Below are positions 38,552-45,480 of a stretch of DNA of 64,000 nucleotides, piece after piece (the first letter of the stretch is position 1; the number at the start of each line of letters is the position of its first letter). Under the pieces are notes generated by a model. It did not search any database, was not told where the DNA came from, and worked only from the letters and a program-made list of their open reading frames with translations. The DNA lies in contig NZ_PGFE01000002.1 in assembly GCF_002797595.1 (NCBI RefSeq), forward strand, positions 540,337 through 604,336, written 5' to 3'. The translations under genes and the position numbers were made by a program. Origin of the DNA: Sediminihabitans luteus. Its GTDB lineage: Bacteria; Actinomycetota; Actinomycetes; Actinomycetales; Cellulomonadaceae.

Positions 38552-40231
38552 TCAGCACGACCCCAGGTCCTTCCACGGGCCCCACGTCACGGCCGACGTC
38601 GGGCGCTCGGCGAACGTCCACCACTTCGCCTCCCACAGCCGGCCCCCGTCAGCAGCACGCTCACCACCGGTGTACGTCTGCCCGGCCTGCCACGCCGGCG
38701 CCGAGCACACGGACGGCACGGGGGTCGAGGACGGGACGGGCACGGACGGCGCAGGGGAGGACGGCGCAGCAGACGGCGACACCGACACCGACGGCACGGG
38801 CGTGGGGGAGACCGGAGTCGACCCGGTTACCGCACGCACCGCAGCCGTCACGTCCAGCTCGCCCGCACCACACCCGTCGCACCACGGCGACGACGGCCGC
38901 GCCGTGTCCCTGAGCACCTGCGCCACCTGGTCCACGCTCAACGTCGGGTCCGCAGCACGCACCAGCGCCGCCGCACCCGCGACGTGCGGAGCAGCCATCG
39001 ACGTACCCGACATGTACCCGTACGCGTCCACGCCCGGCGTCGCGCCACCCGTGTTGTACGTCGAGATGACGTTCACCCCCGGAGCCGATAACGCGACCCC
39101 CGCACCGAAGTTCGAGAAGCCCGCCCGGCCCCCGGAGGCGTCATGAGCGGCCACCGCCACCACACCCGCGCAGCTCGCCGGGGTCGCCAACGCCACGTCC
39201 TCCGCGCTGTTCATCGCCGCAGCCACCACGACCGTGCCGTTCGCCCGCGCCACGTCCACCGCCGCCTGCTCGAACCCCGAGCACGCCACACGCGCGCCCA
39301 TCGACAGGTTCGCCACGTCAGCAGGGTGCTGGTTCGACGGAACACCCGGCACCGCACCACCCGACGCCCAGATCAGACCGTCCATCGCATCCGACATGTA
39401 CCCGCCGCACGCACCCAGGATCCGCACCTGCAGCACGTCCACCTCGGGCGCGACACCCGCCACACCGATCCCGTTGCCCTCACGCGCCGCGATCGTGCCC
39501 GTCACGTGCGTCCCGTGCCACTGCGACGGGCACCACTCCTCGCTGTACCCCGGGTCCCGCGCATCACCATCACGCCCGTCCCCGTCGTTCGCCGGCACCA
39601 GCGCCGAGACCATGTCGTACTCACCCACCAGGGCGGAGCCGAAGTCCTCGTGCGGCCGATACCCCGTGTCCAGGACCGCCACCGTCACACCCGCACCACG
39701 CGTCACGTCCCACGCGCCACCCAGCAGGTCCACACCCGGGGCACCCGCACCACCCCACTGACGCCACCACTCACCGTCGTTCGGCGCAGCCGAGCCCACC
39801 GACACCATCACGTCCGGCACGACCGACTCGATCGACGCGTCCTGCGCCACGATCTGCGCCGCCACGTCCTCGACCGCGTCCACCGCGACCACGTCGTCCA
39901 ACGCCCACACCCGCGCACCCGTCCCCGTCTCACGCACCGGCGCCACGGACCCCGACACCTGCGCGAACGCCTCGGTCAACGCCGCATCCTGCCGCGCCAC
40001 CTCCGCCGGCACGGCCGGCGCGTCATCCTCGTCCCGGTACGTCACCACGAAACGGTCCGTCGCCTCCACCTCGGACGACGACACCGCCCCCGGCGCAGAC
40101 ACCACCGGCGGGTCGGACGGCGCAGGCGCCGCCACCACCGGCGCGGCCACACCCACCGACAGCACACCCACCGTCAGCGCGACAGCCGCCACACCCGACG
40201 CCACCGCGCGCACAGAAACACAGCTCTTCAT
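38552..40231 (-). CDS. Secreted S8 (subtilisin-like) protease with binding module
   Basis: 559-residue exported serine protease. A signal peptide (VASGVAAVALTVGVLSVGVA) and an I9-type propeptide (FVVTYRDEDDAP) come first. The S8 triad is in VAVLDTGYRPHEDFG, WHGTHVTGTIAAREG and GYMSGTSMAAPHVAGAAAL. A Pro/Ser/Val linker (SPTPVPSVSVSPSAAPSSPA) leads to a carboxy-terminal carbohydrate-binding module resembling CBM5/12 (WQAGQTYTGGERAADGG, LWEAKWWTFAERP), suggesting binding to chitin or another polymer. The ATG at 40231 is preferred over upstream codons because it begins the signal peptide (MKSCVSVRAVA). Codons are G-rich on its own strand. Confidence 0.93.
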   Translation of the reverse strand: MKSCVSVRAVASGVAAVALTVGVLSVGVAAPVVAAPAPSDPPVVSAPGAVSSSEVEATDRFVVTYRDEDDAPAVPAEVARQDAALTEAFAQVSGSVAPVRETGTGARVWALDDVVAVDAVEDVAAQIVAQDASIESVVPDVMVSVGSAAPNDGEWWRQWGGAGAPGVDLLGGAWDVTRGAGVTVAVLDTGYRPHEDFGSALVGEYDMVSALVPANDGDGRDGDARDPGYSEEWCPSQWHGTHVTGTIAAREGNGIGVAGVAPEVDVLQVRILGACGGYMSDAMDGLIWASGGAVPGVPSNQHPADVANLSMGARVACSGFEQAAVDVARANGTVVVAAAMNSAEDVALATPASCAGVVAVAAHDASGGRAGFSNFGAGVALSAPGVNVISTYNTGGATPGVDAYGYMSGTSMAAPHVAGAAALVRAADPTLSVDQVAQVLRDTARPSSPWCDGCGAGELDVTAAVRAVTGSTPVSPTPVPSVSVSPSAAPSSPAPSVPVPSSTPVPSVCSAPAWQAGQTYTGGERAADGGRLWEAKWWTFAERPTSAVTWGPWKDLGSC

Positions 40232-40299
40232 GAAGTTCGAGATCCCTCGATCGATCCACCAGGCCCCGAACACCCACGGCGCTCGCGGACCTCTGACTG

Positions 40300-40435
40300 C
40301 GGGGCCTCGCCCTCGAGCAGCTCGAGGGCACGACGAAGAGCGTCGGAGCGAGGCCCGACGACGCACCTGTCGTGCGATCAGCAGCCCCGCGTCTCGCAGT
40401 ACCGACATTAGGTCATGTTGCTTACGAATAGGCAA
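40300..40435 (-). pseudogene. Possible ArsR-type helix-turn-helix remnant
   Basis: Reading from 40435 the frame gives MSVLRDAGLLIARQVRRR, close to the recognition helix and wing entry of ArsR regulators (HLxVLRxAGLL...R); the neighbouring frame then continues GPRSDALRRALELLEGEAP, as if frameshifted. Too short to be a gene; could be coincidence or the unstructured leader of the subtilase. Confidence 0.22.
40302..40356 (-). other. Nested hairpin in subtilase leader
   Basis: Outer 9-base arms (40302-40310, 40348-40356; GGGCCTCGC) enclose a near-perfect inner hairpin (CCTCGAG-CAG-CTCGAGG at 40311-40327). It lies 71-125 bases upstream of the subtilase start, on the transcript leader if the promoter is further up. 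No known riboswitch class fits. Confidence 0.4.
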
Positions 40436-40464
40436 ATATGGGACGAATCAGCGCATGATGGATG

Positions 40465-41601
40465 TCATGAATCCTGCGTGACGGCATCCCCGGCCTCATG
40501 ATCGAGCGGGGGCTCGGCGGCGGAGATGCTCGCCGAACGGTTCGTCCACGCCGTGCCGTCGGCCAGGGGATGCGCGCGGATCGCCGCCGCCAGCTCGCCC
40601 TCGATCCGGTCCAGGTACACGCCCGTCGTGGCGATCGAGGCGTGCCCCAGGAGCTCAGCGACCACCTTGACGTCCCACCCGTTCGCCACGAGCAGGGTCG
40701 CGGTCGTGTGCCGCAACGCGTGCGGGGTGGCCTCGCGGCGGTACTCGGCGGGCATGCGCCGCACCGCGCGGGCAACCACGCCCCGCACGCCCTGCGCGTC
40801 GAGCCGCCGCCCGCGCCAGGTGATGAACAACGCCCTGCGAGCGTCAGGATCGCCCGGACCGCGATCGACCAGGCGCGGACGCAGCTCGCCGACGTACGCG
40901 TCGAACACCGCGACCAGCGCAGGGGAGAGCGCGAGGGTGCGCACCCCACCGCCCTTGCCCCGTACTCGCCACCGCACCTGCCCGGGCTCGCGCACGAAGT
41001 CGTCGAGATCGGCCCCCACGAGCTCCGAGACCCGGGGTCCGAGGATCACCAGCAGCGCCACGACCAGACGGTCCCGCAGGCCCAGGTCGTGGTCGGCCCG
41101 ACCGACTGCGCCCGACGACGCCGCCGCGCCCGCGCCGTCCGACACCTCGAGCAACGACCGCGCCGCCGTCCCCGACAACGCCGTGCGGGCCGTGCGCAGA
41201 CCGCCGCGCAGGCGCGCCGGCGGCGCGGCCCACTGGAACGGGTTGGCCTGCACCCACCCCTGGAGCGCCGCGTGCGTGAAGAACCGCGACACCGACTGAC
41301 GGAACCTGTTCACCGTGCCCGGGGAGCGGCCCTGCGCGGCAGCGCTCGAGGCGCGGTCGCGGTACCGCCCATCCGGGGTGCTCTGGTAGCGCACCAGCAC
41401 GTCGTCGATGTCCGTCCCGCTGACGTCGTCAAGCACGACGTCGCCCCCGACCAGACGCGCGAACTCCCGCAGGTCCCGCTCGTAGCTGCGCTGCGTCGTG
41501 CGCGCCAGCACCCCGCGCGCCGCCTGCGAGGCCACCGCCGTCAGGTACGTCGCGACGGCGTCCGCGACGGTGAGTCGCTCGACGCGAGGAGGGGCTGCCA
41601 C
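40465..41601 (-). CDS. Tyrosine recombinase near dif
   Basis: 378-residue XerC/XerD-like recombinase. Core-binding domain SYERDLREFARLVGG with SVSRFFTHAALQGWVQANPF; catalytic residues in ILGPRVSELVGADL (Arg), GKGGGVRTLALS (Lys), TPHALRHTTATLL (His-x-x-Arg), LLGHASIATTGVYLDR (His/Trp position and Tyr). The GTG at 41601 has AAGGAG seven bases upstream. Only about 30% like the recombinase at 35166 by eye, so they are not a duplication. It points away from the loxP-like palindrome (41934) and dif (42387), which lie 0.3 and 0.8 kb above its start. Whether it acts on either is unknown. Confidence 0.92.
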   Translation of the reverse strand: MAAPPRVERLTVADAVATYLTAVASQAARGVLARTTQRSYERDLREFARLVGGDVVLDDVSGTDIDDVLVRYQSTPDGRYRDRASSAAAQGRSPGTVNRFRQSVSRFFTHAALQGWVQANPFQWAAPPARLRGGLRTARTALSGTAARSLLEVSDGAGAAASSGAVGRADHDLGLRDRLVVALLVILGPRVSELVGADLDDFVREPGQVRWRVRGKGGGVRTLALSPALVAVFDAYVGELRPRLVDRGPGDPDARRALFITWRGRRLDAQGVRGVVARAVRRMPAEYRREATPHALRHTTATLLVANGWDVKVVAELLGHASIATTGVYLDRIEGELAAAIRAHPLADGTAWTNRSASISAAEPPLDHEAGDAVTQDS

Positions 41602-41918
41602 GATCGGCTCCTTGGTTCGAGAGGCGTTGCCACCGGATCGTACGTGCCACCACCGACACGTTCCGGACACCGGACGCGAGCATCGATGCAGGTGAGGGGC
41701 GTGCGGCGCTCGTGGTGAGTCAGCGTGCGGCGGCGAGCGCGGGGGAGCGGTGAGGCGTCAGGTGGCGCCGTCGCGCCGTGCCCTGCCGTGTGCCTGCCGG
41801 AGCGGCTGCGGGAGGAGTGGCATCCGCGGACGTCGGGGCATGACGTCCCCGATATGGCGTCAGGGCCGCGGCGTCACTCGGCGAGTGCGGCGCACCGCGC
41901 AGGGGAGGGCGACTCGGA

Positions 41919-41934
41919 TCGAACAGGTGTGCGA
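41919..41934. promoter_or_regulatory. LexA-like box with one mismatch
   Basis: TCGAAC-AGGT-GTGCGA, one base off the TCGAAC-N4-GTTCGA consensus, sharing TCGGATCGAAC with the perfect box at 35092. It abuts the inverted repeat at 41934. No clear gene starts beside it within 300 bases except the recombinase 318 bases to the left. Confidence 0.4.
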
Positions 41935-41965
41935 AACCATTGTGTTGTGACATACACAATGGTTT
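41934..41965. repeat. 12-8-12 inverted repeat, loxP-like geometry
   Basis: Perfect 12-base arms (AAACCATTGTGT at 41934-41945, its complement at 41954-41965) around an asymmetric 8-base centre, TGTGACAT. Such AT-rich sequence stands out in this genome. Arm and spacer lengths resemble tyrosine-recombinase crossover sites such as loxP, but a dimeric-repressor operator would look the same. The remaining part of 41602-41978 shows nothing recognised. Confidence 0.7.
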
Positions 41966-41978
41966 GACATGCTTTGTC

Positions 41979-42326
41979 CTATTCTTCGCACACTAGCGCG
42001 GGCGCGGAGGGCGTGCGAGCCGACCGCCGGCGCCGGCGCTCGCGGCGAGCGACGAACGGCCGCCGCGCTGCAGGTCCGGCCAATGCGGCCAATGCCACAA
42101 GCGCGATGATCGGCAGGGAAGCGAGCGCCACGAGGACCAGCGCGGCCAGGGTAAGGCCCAGCAGCGTCGTCCAGAGCGTTCCCAGGACGAGCCTGCCGAA
42201 CGTCGGCCGATGGTCGACGTCAAGCTGTCGGCCGCGACGAGCTCGGTACCGCACGTGCGGCGTCGGTCGAGCTGTCGGGCGCACGGGAGCTGCCGGTGCG
42301 GTGCGGCACGAGCGGATCGCGTCCAT
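41979..42326 (-). CDS. Small predicted membrane protein
   Basis: 115-residue unrecognised protein. One or two membrane helices occupy residues about 45-83 (LVLGTLWTTLLGLTLAALVL, VALASLPIIALVALAALAG) between a basic amino-terminal part and a very basic tail ([19 protein letters not shown]). The opposite-strand frame is Ser/Arg-rich and unlikely. It lies between dif and the palindrome. No strong ribosome site is seen at the proposed ATG (42326), so existence is moderate. Confidence 0.45.
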   Translation of the reverse strand: MDAIRSCRTAPAAPVRPTARPTPHVRYRARRGRQLDVDHRPTFGRLVLGTLWTTLLGLTLAALVLVALASLPIIALVALAALAGPAARRPFVARRERRRRRSARTPSAPALVCEE

Positions 42327-42386
42327 GCATGACGGGGAGAGGGCGCGGCGGCCGGATGATGCGTCCTGGGGCGGATCTCACCCGCG

Positions 42387-42414
42387 AAATGACATAATGT
42401 ACATTATCGGCGCG
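42387..42414 (-). other. Chromosomal dif site (XerC/XerD target)
   Basis: On the - strand the 28 bases contain CCGATAATGTACATTATG followed by TCATTT, matching the actinobacterial dif consensus (TTSRCCGATAAT-VN-ACATTATGTCAAGT) at 24 of 28 positions, with every central position conserved; the four differences are at the two ends. The 14-base palindrome ATAATGTACATTAT (42394-42407) is a marked AT island. This is where XerC/XerD, driven by FtsK, resolve chromosome dimers, so it marks the replication terminus region. Confidence 0.88.
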
Positions 42415-42472
42415 CTGTGGCGTCGACGAACGCGCTGTCCCAGAGGCCTCCGGATCGCCGGGCCTCGTTCAC

Positions 42473-42534
42473 CGCGAGCGTCACGTCCTGGCCCCTTCGC
42501 GCACGCGGGACCGGGCCGGAACGTGACGCTCGCG
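42473..42534 (-). terminator. Long hairpin, likely terminator of 43-aa gene
   Basis: Perfect 14-base arms (42473-42486, 42521-42534) with an inner CTGGCCC/GGGCCGG stem. It begins 24 bases after the stop of the small gene at 42558 on the same strand, and lies 59 bases from dif. Confidence 0.55.
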
Positions 42535-42557
42535 CGGTAGCGCGCGCCGGCGCGTCG

Positions 42558-42689
42558 TCACGCAGTGCTGAGCTCGACGGTCCGCACCTGCTCGCCGCAG
42601 GTCCCGCAGGTCAGCGTCTCCAGGACCAGGCGCTTGGTCACGCGCACGGCCTCGTGCTCGATCACGTGGTGGTCGCTCAGACAGTCCAT
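42558..42689 (-). CDS. 43-aa protein with CxxC motif
   Basis: Very small protein: MDCLSDHHVIEHEAVRV at the start and LTCGTCGEQVRTVELSTA at the end. The single CGTC pair plus an early Cys and paired His suggest a half zinc-ribbon. GAAGGGAT lies seven bases before the ATG and a terminator-like hairpin follows the stop. A TACAGT hexamer upstream could be its -10. No family recognised. Confidence 0.5.
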   Translation of the reverse strand: MDCLSDHHVIEHEAVRVTKRLVLETLTCGTCGEQVRTVELSTA

Positions 42690-42749
42690 GGCTCATCCCT
42701 TCGGGTCGAGCCAACTGTAGGCCGTCCCGTGCGTGTCGGACGCCGCCCG

Positions 42750-42755
42750 TACGGT
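42750..42755 (+). promoter_or_regulatory. -10 element (TACGGT) for leaderless mRNA
   Basis: TACGGT, six bases, then the GTG of the unknown gene at 42762. Confidence 0.5.
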
Positions 42756-42761
42756 CGGTCC

Positions 42762-43589
42762 GTGAACGCCGTCCACCCGTCGCCAGGTCCCGACATGCTC
42801 GACGAGCTGAGCGATCGTCTCCGGTTCACGACGTCGCTCACGCTGACGGCCCCGCACGCGGGCTCCGACGCACCGACCGGCCTGCTCGGGTGGGGCGCCG
42901 CCCTGACGGCGAGCCTCGACACGTCGAGGCTCGACGCGACGGACATCGACGCGACGGGCGCGCCGTCGCGGGAGCAGCAGACCGGCGAGGGAATCGTCGT
43001 CGGGAAGGCTCGTGGGCTGCTCGTGGACCTCCGGCTCGACCAGGACCTGGGCGCCCTGCTCCCCCACGTCGTGCACGGTGGATCCAGGGGGCCGGGCGTG
43101 GACTCCGCCGGCGACGACCTTGCTGACCGCGACCTCGCCGACCGCGAGCTCGTGGTGCGCACCCTGTTCGGTCTGCGCGCCCACGCACGCGGGCTGCAGG
43201 GCGCCAAGGCCGGCGCGAGCGTCGACCACGTCGCCCTCGCACCCGTGCTGCGCGGCGCCGGGGTCGGCCCGGCGTGGCTGCGGCGCATCCTGACGCTCCT
43301 GGCGTTCGCGCGGCCGTCGCTGCCCGTGGTGACGTTGCCGTTCCCCGAGGGCGCGTCGTCGGACGATGCGTGGGCGATCAGCGCGGCGCTCGACTCGGTG
43401 CGGACGGCGTTCACGGCCGCGGGGTTCTCCCCCGCCACTGCCGCGGCGGGCGCGTCGCATGAGCTGGCGATGGCGCGGGTCGAGCCGTGGTGGACGATCG
43501 CCCGCCCGGGCGCGGGCGAGCCCGTCGCGCCCGTGGACGTCGCGCGGAGCGTCGTGGAGCAGATCCTGCAGGCGGCGCAGGGACGCTGA
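42762..43589 (+). CDS. Uncharacterised 275-aa protein
   Basis: Not recognised. A soluble, Ala/Leu/Asp-rich protein without signal peptide, membrane helix or cysteines. Notable stretches are GEGIVVGKARGLLVDLRLDQ (near residue 78), DRELVVRTLFGLRAHARGLQ, AWLRRILTLLAFARPSLPVV and ELAMARVEPWWTIARPG. The start GTG is six bases after a TACGGT box. It is downstream of dif and followed 73 bases later by the hydrolase gene, which has its own promoter. Coding is supported by length, codon bias and the leaderless start; function is open. Confidence 0.75.
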   Translation: MNAVHPSPGPDMLDELSDRLRFTTSLTLTAPHAGSDAPTGLLGWGAALTASLDTSRLDATDIDATGAPSREQQTGEGIVVGKARGLLVDLRLDQDLGALLPHVVHGGSRGPGVDSAGDDLADRDLADRELVVRTLFGLRAHARGLQGAKAGASVDHVALAPVLRGAGVGPAWLRRILTLLAFARPSLPVVTLPFPEGASSDDAWAISAALDSVRTAFTAAGFSPATAAAGASHELAMARVEPWWTIARPGAGEPVAPVDVARSVVEQILQAAQGR

Positions 43590-43650
43590 GCCCGCTCCAG
43601 GTGCCCCGCGCTCCCCCGCCTGCGACGCGCCTCGTGTCGGACCCTCGTTC

Positions 43651-43656
43651 TAGCCT
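43651..43656 (+). promoter_or_regulatory. -10 element (TAGCCT) for leaderless hydrolase mRNA
   Basis: TAGCCT, six bases, then ATG at 43663; this selects that ATG over the GTG three bases earlier. Confidence 0.6.
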
Positions 43657-43662
43657 GGAGTG

Positions 43663-44376
43663 ATGGAGACCACACGAGCACCGATCATCCTCGTCCCCGG
43701 CTTCTGGCTGGGCGCCTGGGCGTGGGACGAGGTCGCGGCGATCCTGCGCGCCGACGGTCACGACGTCACCGCGCTGACCCTGCCGGGGCTGGAGAGCGCC
43801 GACGTCGACCGGTCCGGGATCACGCTCTCCGACCACGTCGACGCGATCTGTGCCGCGGTCGAGGCCGCGGGCGACGGGGTCGTGCTCGCGGTGCACAGCG
43901 GAGCCGGCGCGCCCGGCTACGCGGCGTCCGACCGTCTGCCCGAGAAGATCGCGACCATGGTCTACGTCGACACGGGACCCGCGACCGGCGCCCTCGACCC
44001 GGACGTCACTGGCGCGCAGACCGGTCCCCCGACCCTCGCCCAGCTCGGCGAGGACGAGAGCCTCGAGGGCATCAGCCCCGAGCAGCTCGCGGCTTTCGAG
44101 GCGCGCGCCGTCGCAGAACCTGCGGGCCCGCAGCGCGACGCGCCCGTGCTGGAGAACCCGGCACGTCTTGACGTACCGACCGTCGTGATCTGCACCTCGT
44201 TCACCGAGCAGCAGTATCGCGAGGCCGCCGCTGCCGGGTTCGCCTTCGTGGGCGGGCTGACCGAGCTGCACGACGTGCAGTACGTCGATCTGCCGACGAG
44301 CCACTGGCCCATGTGGTCGCGGCCCGCCGACCTGGCCGCCCTGCTCGGCGGCGTGGCCGAGCGCTCGACGCAATGA
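43663..44376 (+). CDS. Alpha/beta hydrolase
   Basis: 237-residue single-domain hydrolase. It begins with the family strand and oxyanion loop ILVPGFWLGAWAWDEVAAIL; the nucleophile serine is in LAVHSGAGAPGYAA (near residue 83), a variant of the G-x-S-x-G elbow; the histidine is probably in TSHWPMWSRPADLA near the carboxy end. It resembles the small plant-esterase-like (MES/HNL) hydrolases common in actinobacteria. Substrate unknown. Convergent with the APH-fold gene, seven bases apart. Confidence 0.88.
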   Translation: METTRAPIILVPGFWLGAWAWDEVAAILRADGHDVTALTLPGLESADVDRSGITLSDHVDAICAAVEAAGDGVVLAVHSGAGAPGYAASDRLPEKIATMVYVDTGPATGALDPDVTGAQTGPPTLAQLGEDESLEGISPEQLAAFEARAVAEPAGPQRDAPVLENPARLDVPTVVICTSFTEQQYREAAAAGFAFVGGLTELHDVQYVDLPTSHWPMWSRPADLAALLGGVAERSTQ

Positions 44377-44383
44377 CGGCGCG

Positions 44384-45388
44384 TCAGCCGCCGAGCTCGC
44401 GCACGAGGGTCGCGACCTGGCGCAGCCCCGCGTCCTCCAGCTCAGGGGTCGCGTGGGCGTAGCCCCAGGCAGCGGCGCTCACGGCCTCGCGCACCCGGGT
44501 GCGCTGCCACGCGCCCGGCTCACGGGGGTCGCGGCCGTACCCGTCGAGGAACGCGCGCTCGAGCTCCGGCGCGTCGCCGAAGCGCAGGAACGCGAGCCGG
44601 ATCAGGTCGGTCGCGGCAGGTCGCAGGTCAGCGCGCCCGAGGTCGATCGCCCGGATCTGCCCGGCGTGCACGAGCCAGTTGCGCGGGTGCCAGTCGCCGT
44701 GCGTGGGCACGACGGACTGTGCGGGCGTCGGCCACCGGCGGATCGCGTCCTCGAGCACCCGCGCGTCGTCGGCGTCGATGCGGTGCGGGCGCGCGAGCCA
44801 GGCGAGGGCGTCGGCCTGCTCGCGGCGGGCGAACTGCCCGTCGTCCGACACCGTGAGCTGGGCGTGCAGGGACGCGAGGAGCTCGCCGGCCTGCCGGTAC
44901 GTGTCCGGGTCGTGCTCGCACGGGTGGCCCAGCACGAGCGTCCCGGGCAGGTACCGGGTCAGGAGCAGCTTCGCGTCACGGTCGGCCGCGACGAGCGCGG
45001 GCGCCCGCCCGAGCGACGCCCACGGGCCGAGCCACGACTCGTGCGCCCGGATCTCGCGGGCGATGTGCGTGTCGGCGGCGTCGCCGGCCTTGACGACGAG
45101 GTGCTCCCCGTCGGGCCGGACGAGCTCGAGCACCGTCGTGCCCATCAGCCCCCACGAGTGGTCGGCGACGACGTCGGCACCCGGGGCCCAGCGCGCGACG
45201 AGCTGCCGCTGGGCGGGGGTGAGTGGGTACAGGCTGAGCGGGCTGAGCGGGCCCGTGCTGAGGGTCTCGTCGCCGGGAGCGTCGCCTCTGAGGGATTCAC
45301 GGGTGCGGGACCCGAGGGTCGTGAGCTCAGGCCGTGGGGTGGGCGGGGAGACTCCACCCGCAGGCGCGTCGTCCGACTCTGCCTGCAT
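44384..45388 (-). CDS. APH-family phosphotransferase
   Basis: 334-residue protein kinase-like (aminoglycoside phosphotransferase) fold. Visible are the nucleotide-side lysine in EHLVVKAGDAADTHIAREIR, the catalytic loop VPTHGDWHPRNWLVHAG (near residue 227) and the metal aspartate in IRAIDLGRADLRPAATDL. HGDxHxxNxL and IDxGxAxxxP are the family's signatures. The substrate may be a small molecule, an antibiotic or a sugar. It diverges from helR, and the rifamycin-associated element lies 18 bases above its ATG, so it could be induced with helR. The ATG (45388) is preceded by TATATC six bases upstream. Confidence 0.87.
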   Translation of the reverse strand: MQAESDDAPAGGVSPPTPRPELTTLGSRTRESLRGDAPGDETLSTGPLSPLSLYPLTPAQRQLVARWAPGADVVADHSWGLMGTTVLELVRPDGEHLVVKAGDAADTHIAREIRAHESWLGPWASLGRAPALVAADRDAKLLLTRYLPGTLVLGHPCEHDPDTYRQAGELLASLHAQLTVSDDGQFARREQADALAWLARPHRIDADDARVLEDAIRRWPTPAQSVVPTHGDWHPRNWLVHAGQIRAIDLGRADLRPAATDLIRLAFLRFGDAPELERAFLDGYGRDPREPGAWQRTRVREAVSAAAWGYAHATPELEDAGLRQVATLVRELGG

Positions 45389-45405
45389 CTCAAAGATATA
45401 TCGCA

Positions 45406-45432
45406 CAGGGGGTCTTGCGGCAAGGCCCCCTG
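45406..45432. promoter_or_regulatory. Rifamycin-associated element (RAE)
   Basis: Inverted repeat with CTTGC-G-GCAAG at the centre and GGGGG/CCCCC flanks (13-base arms 45406-45418 and 45420-45432, one mismatch). The core GTCTTGCGGCAAGGCCCC is almost the RAE known upstream of rifamycin-resistance genes and helR in actinobacteria. It lies between divergent APH-like and helR genes, 48 bases before the helR GTG. Confidence 0.85.
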
Positions 45433-45480
45433 CAGGGCGCACACTCGGTCCTCCGCCCTGCCTGACGATCGGAGCCGCCC

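Noticed and set aside
42394..42407. Operator of a TetR/GntR regulator (ATAATGTACATTAT)
   Set aside because: The palindrome is the centre of a 24/28 match to the dif consensus, which explains it better, and no regulator gene is adjacent.
41974..42540. 188-codon + strand frame over the membrane ORF and dif
   Set aside because: TTG start without ribosome site, Ser/Arg/Ala-rich translation and it runs through the dif site and a terminator hairpin; the opposite-strand frame has real membrane helices.
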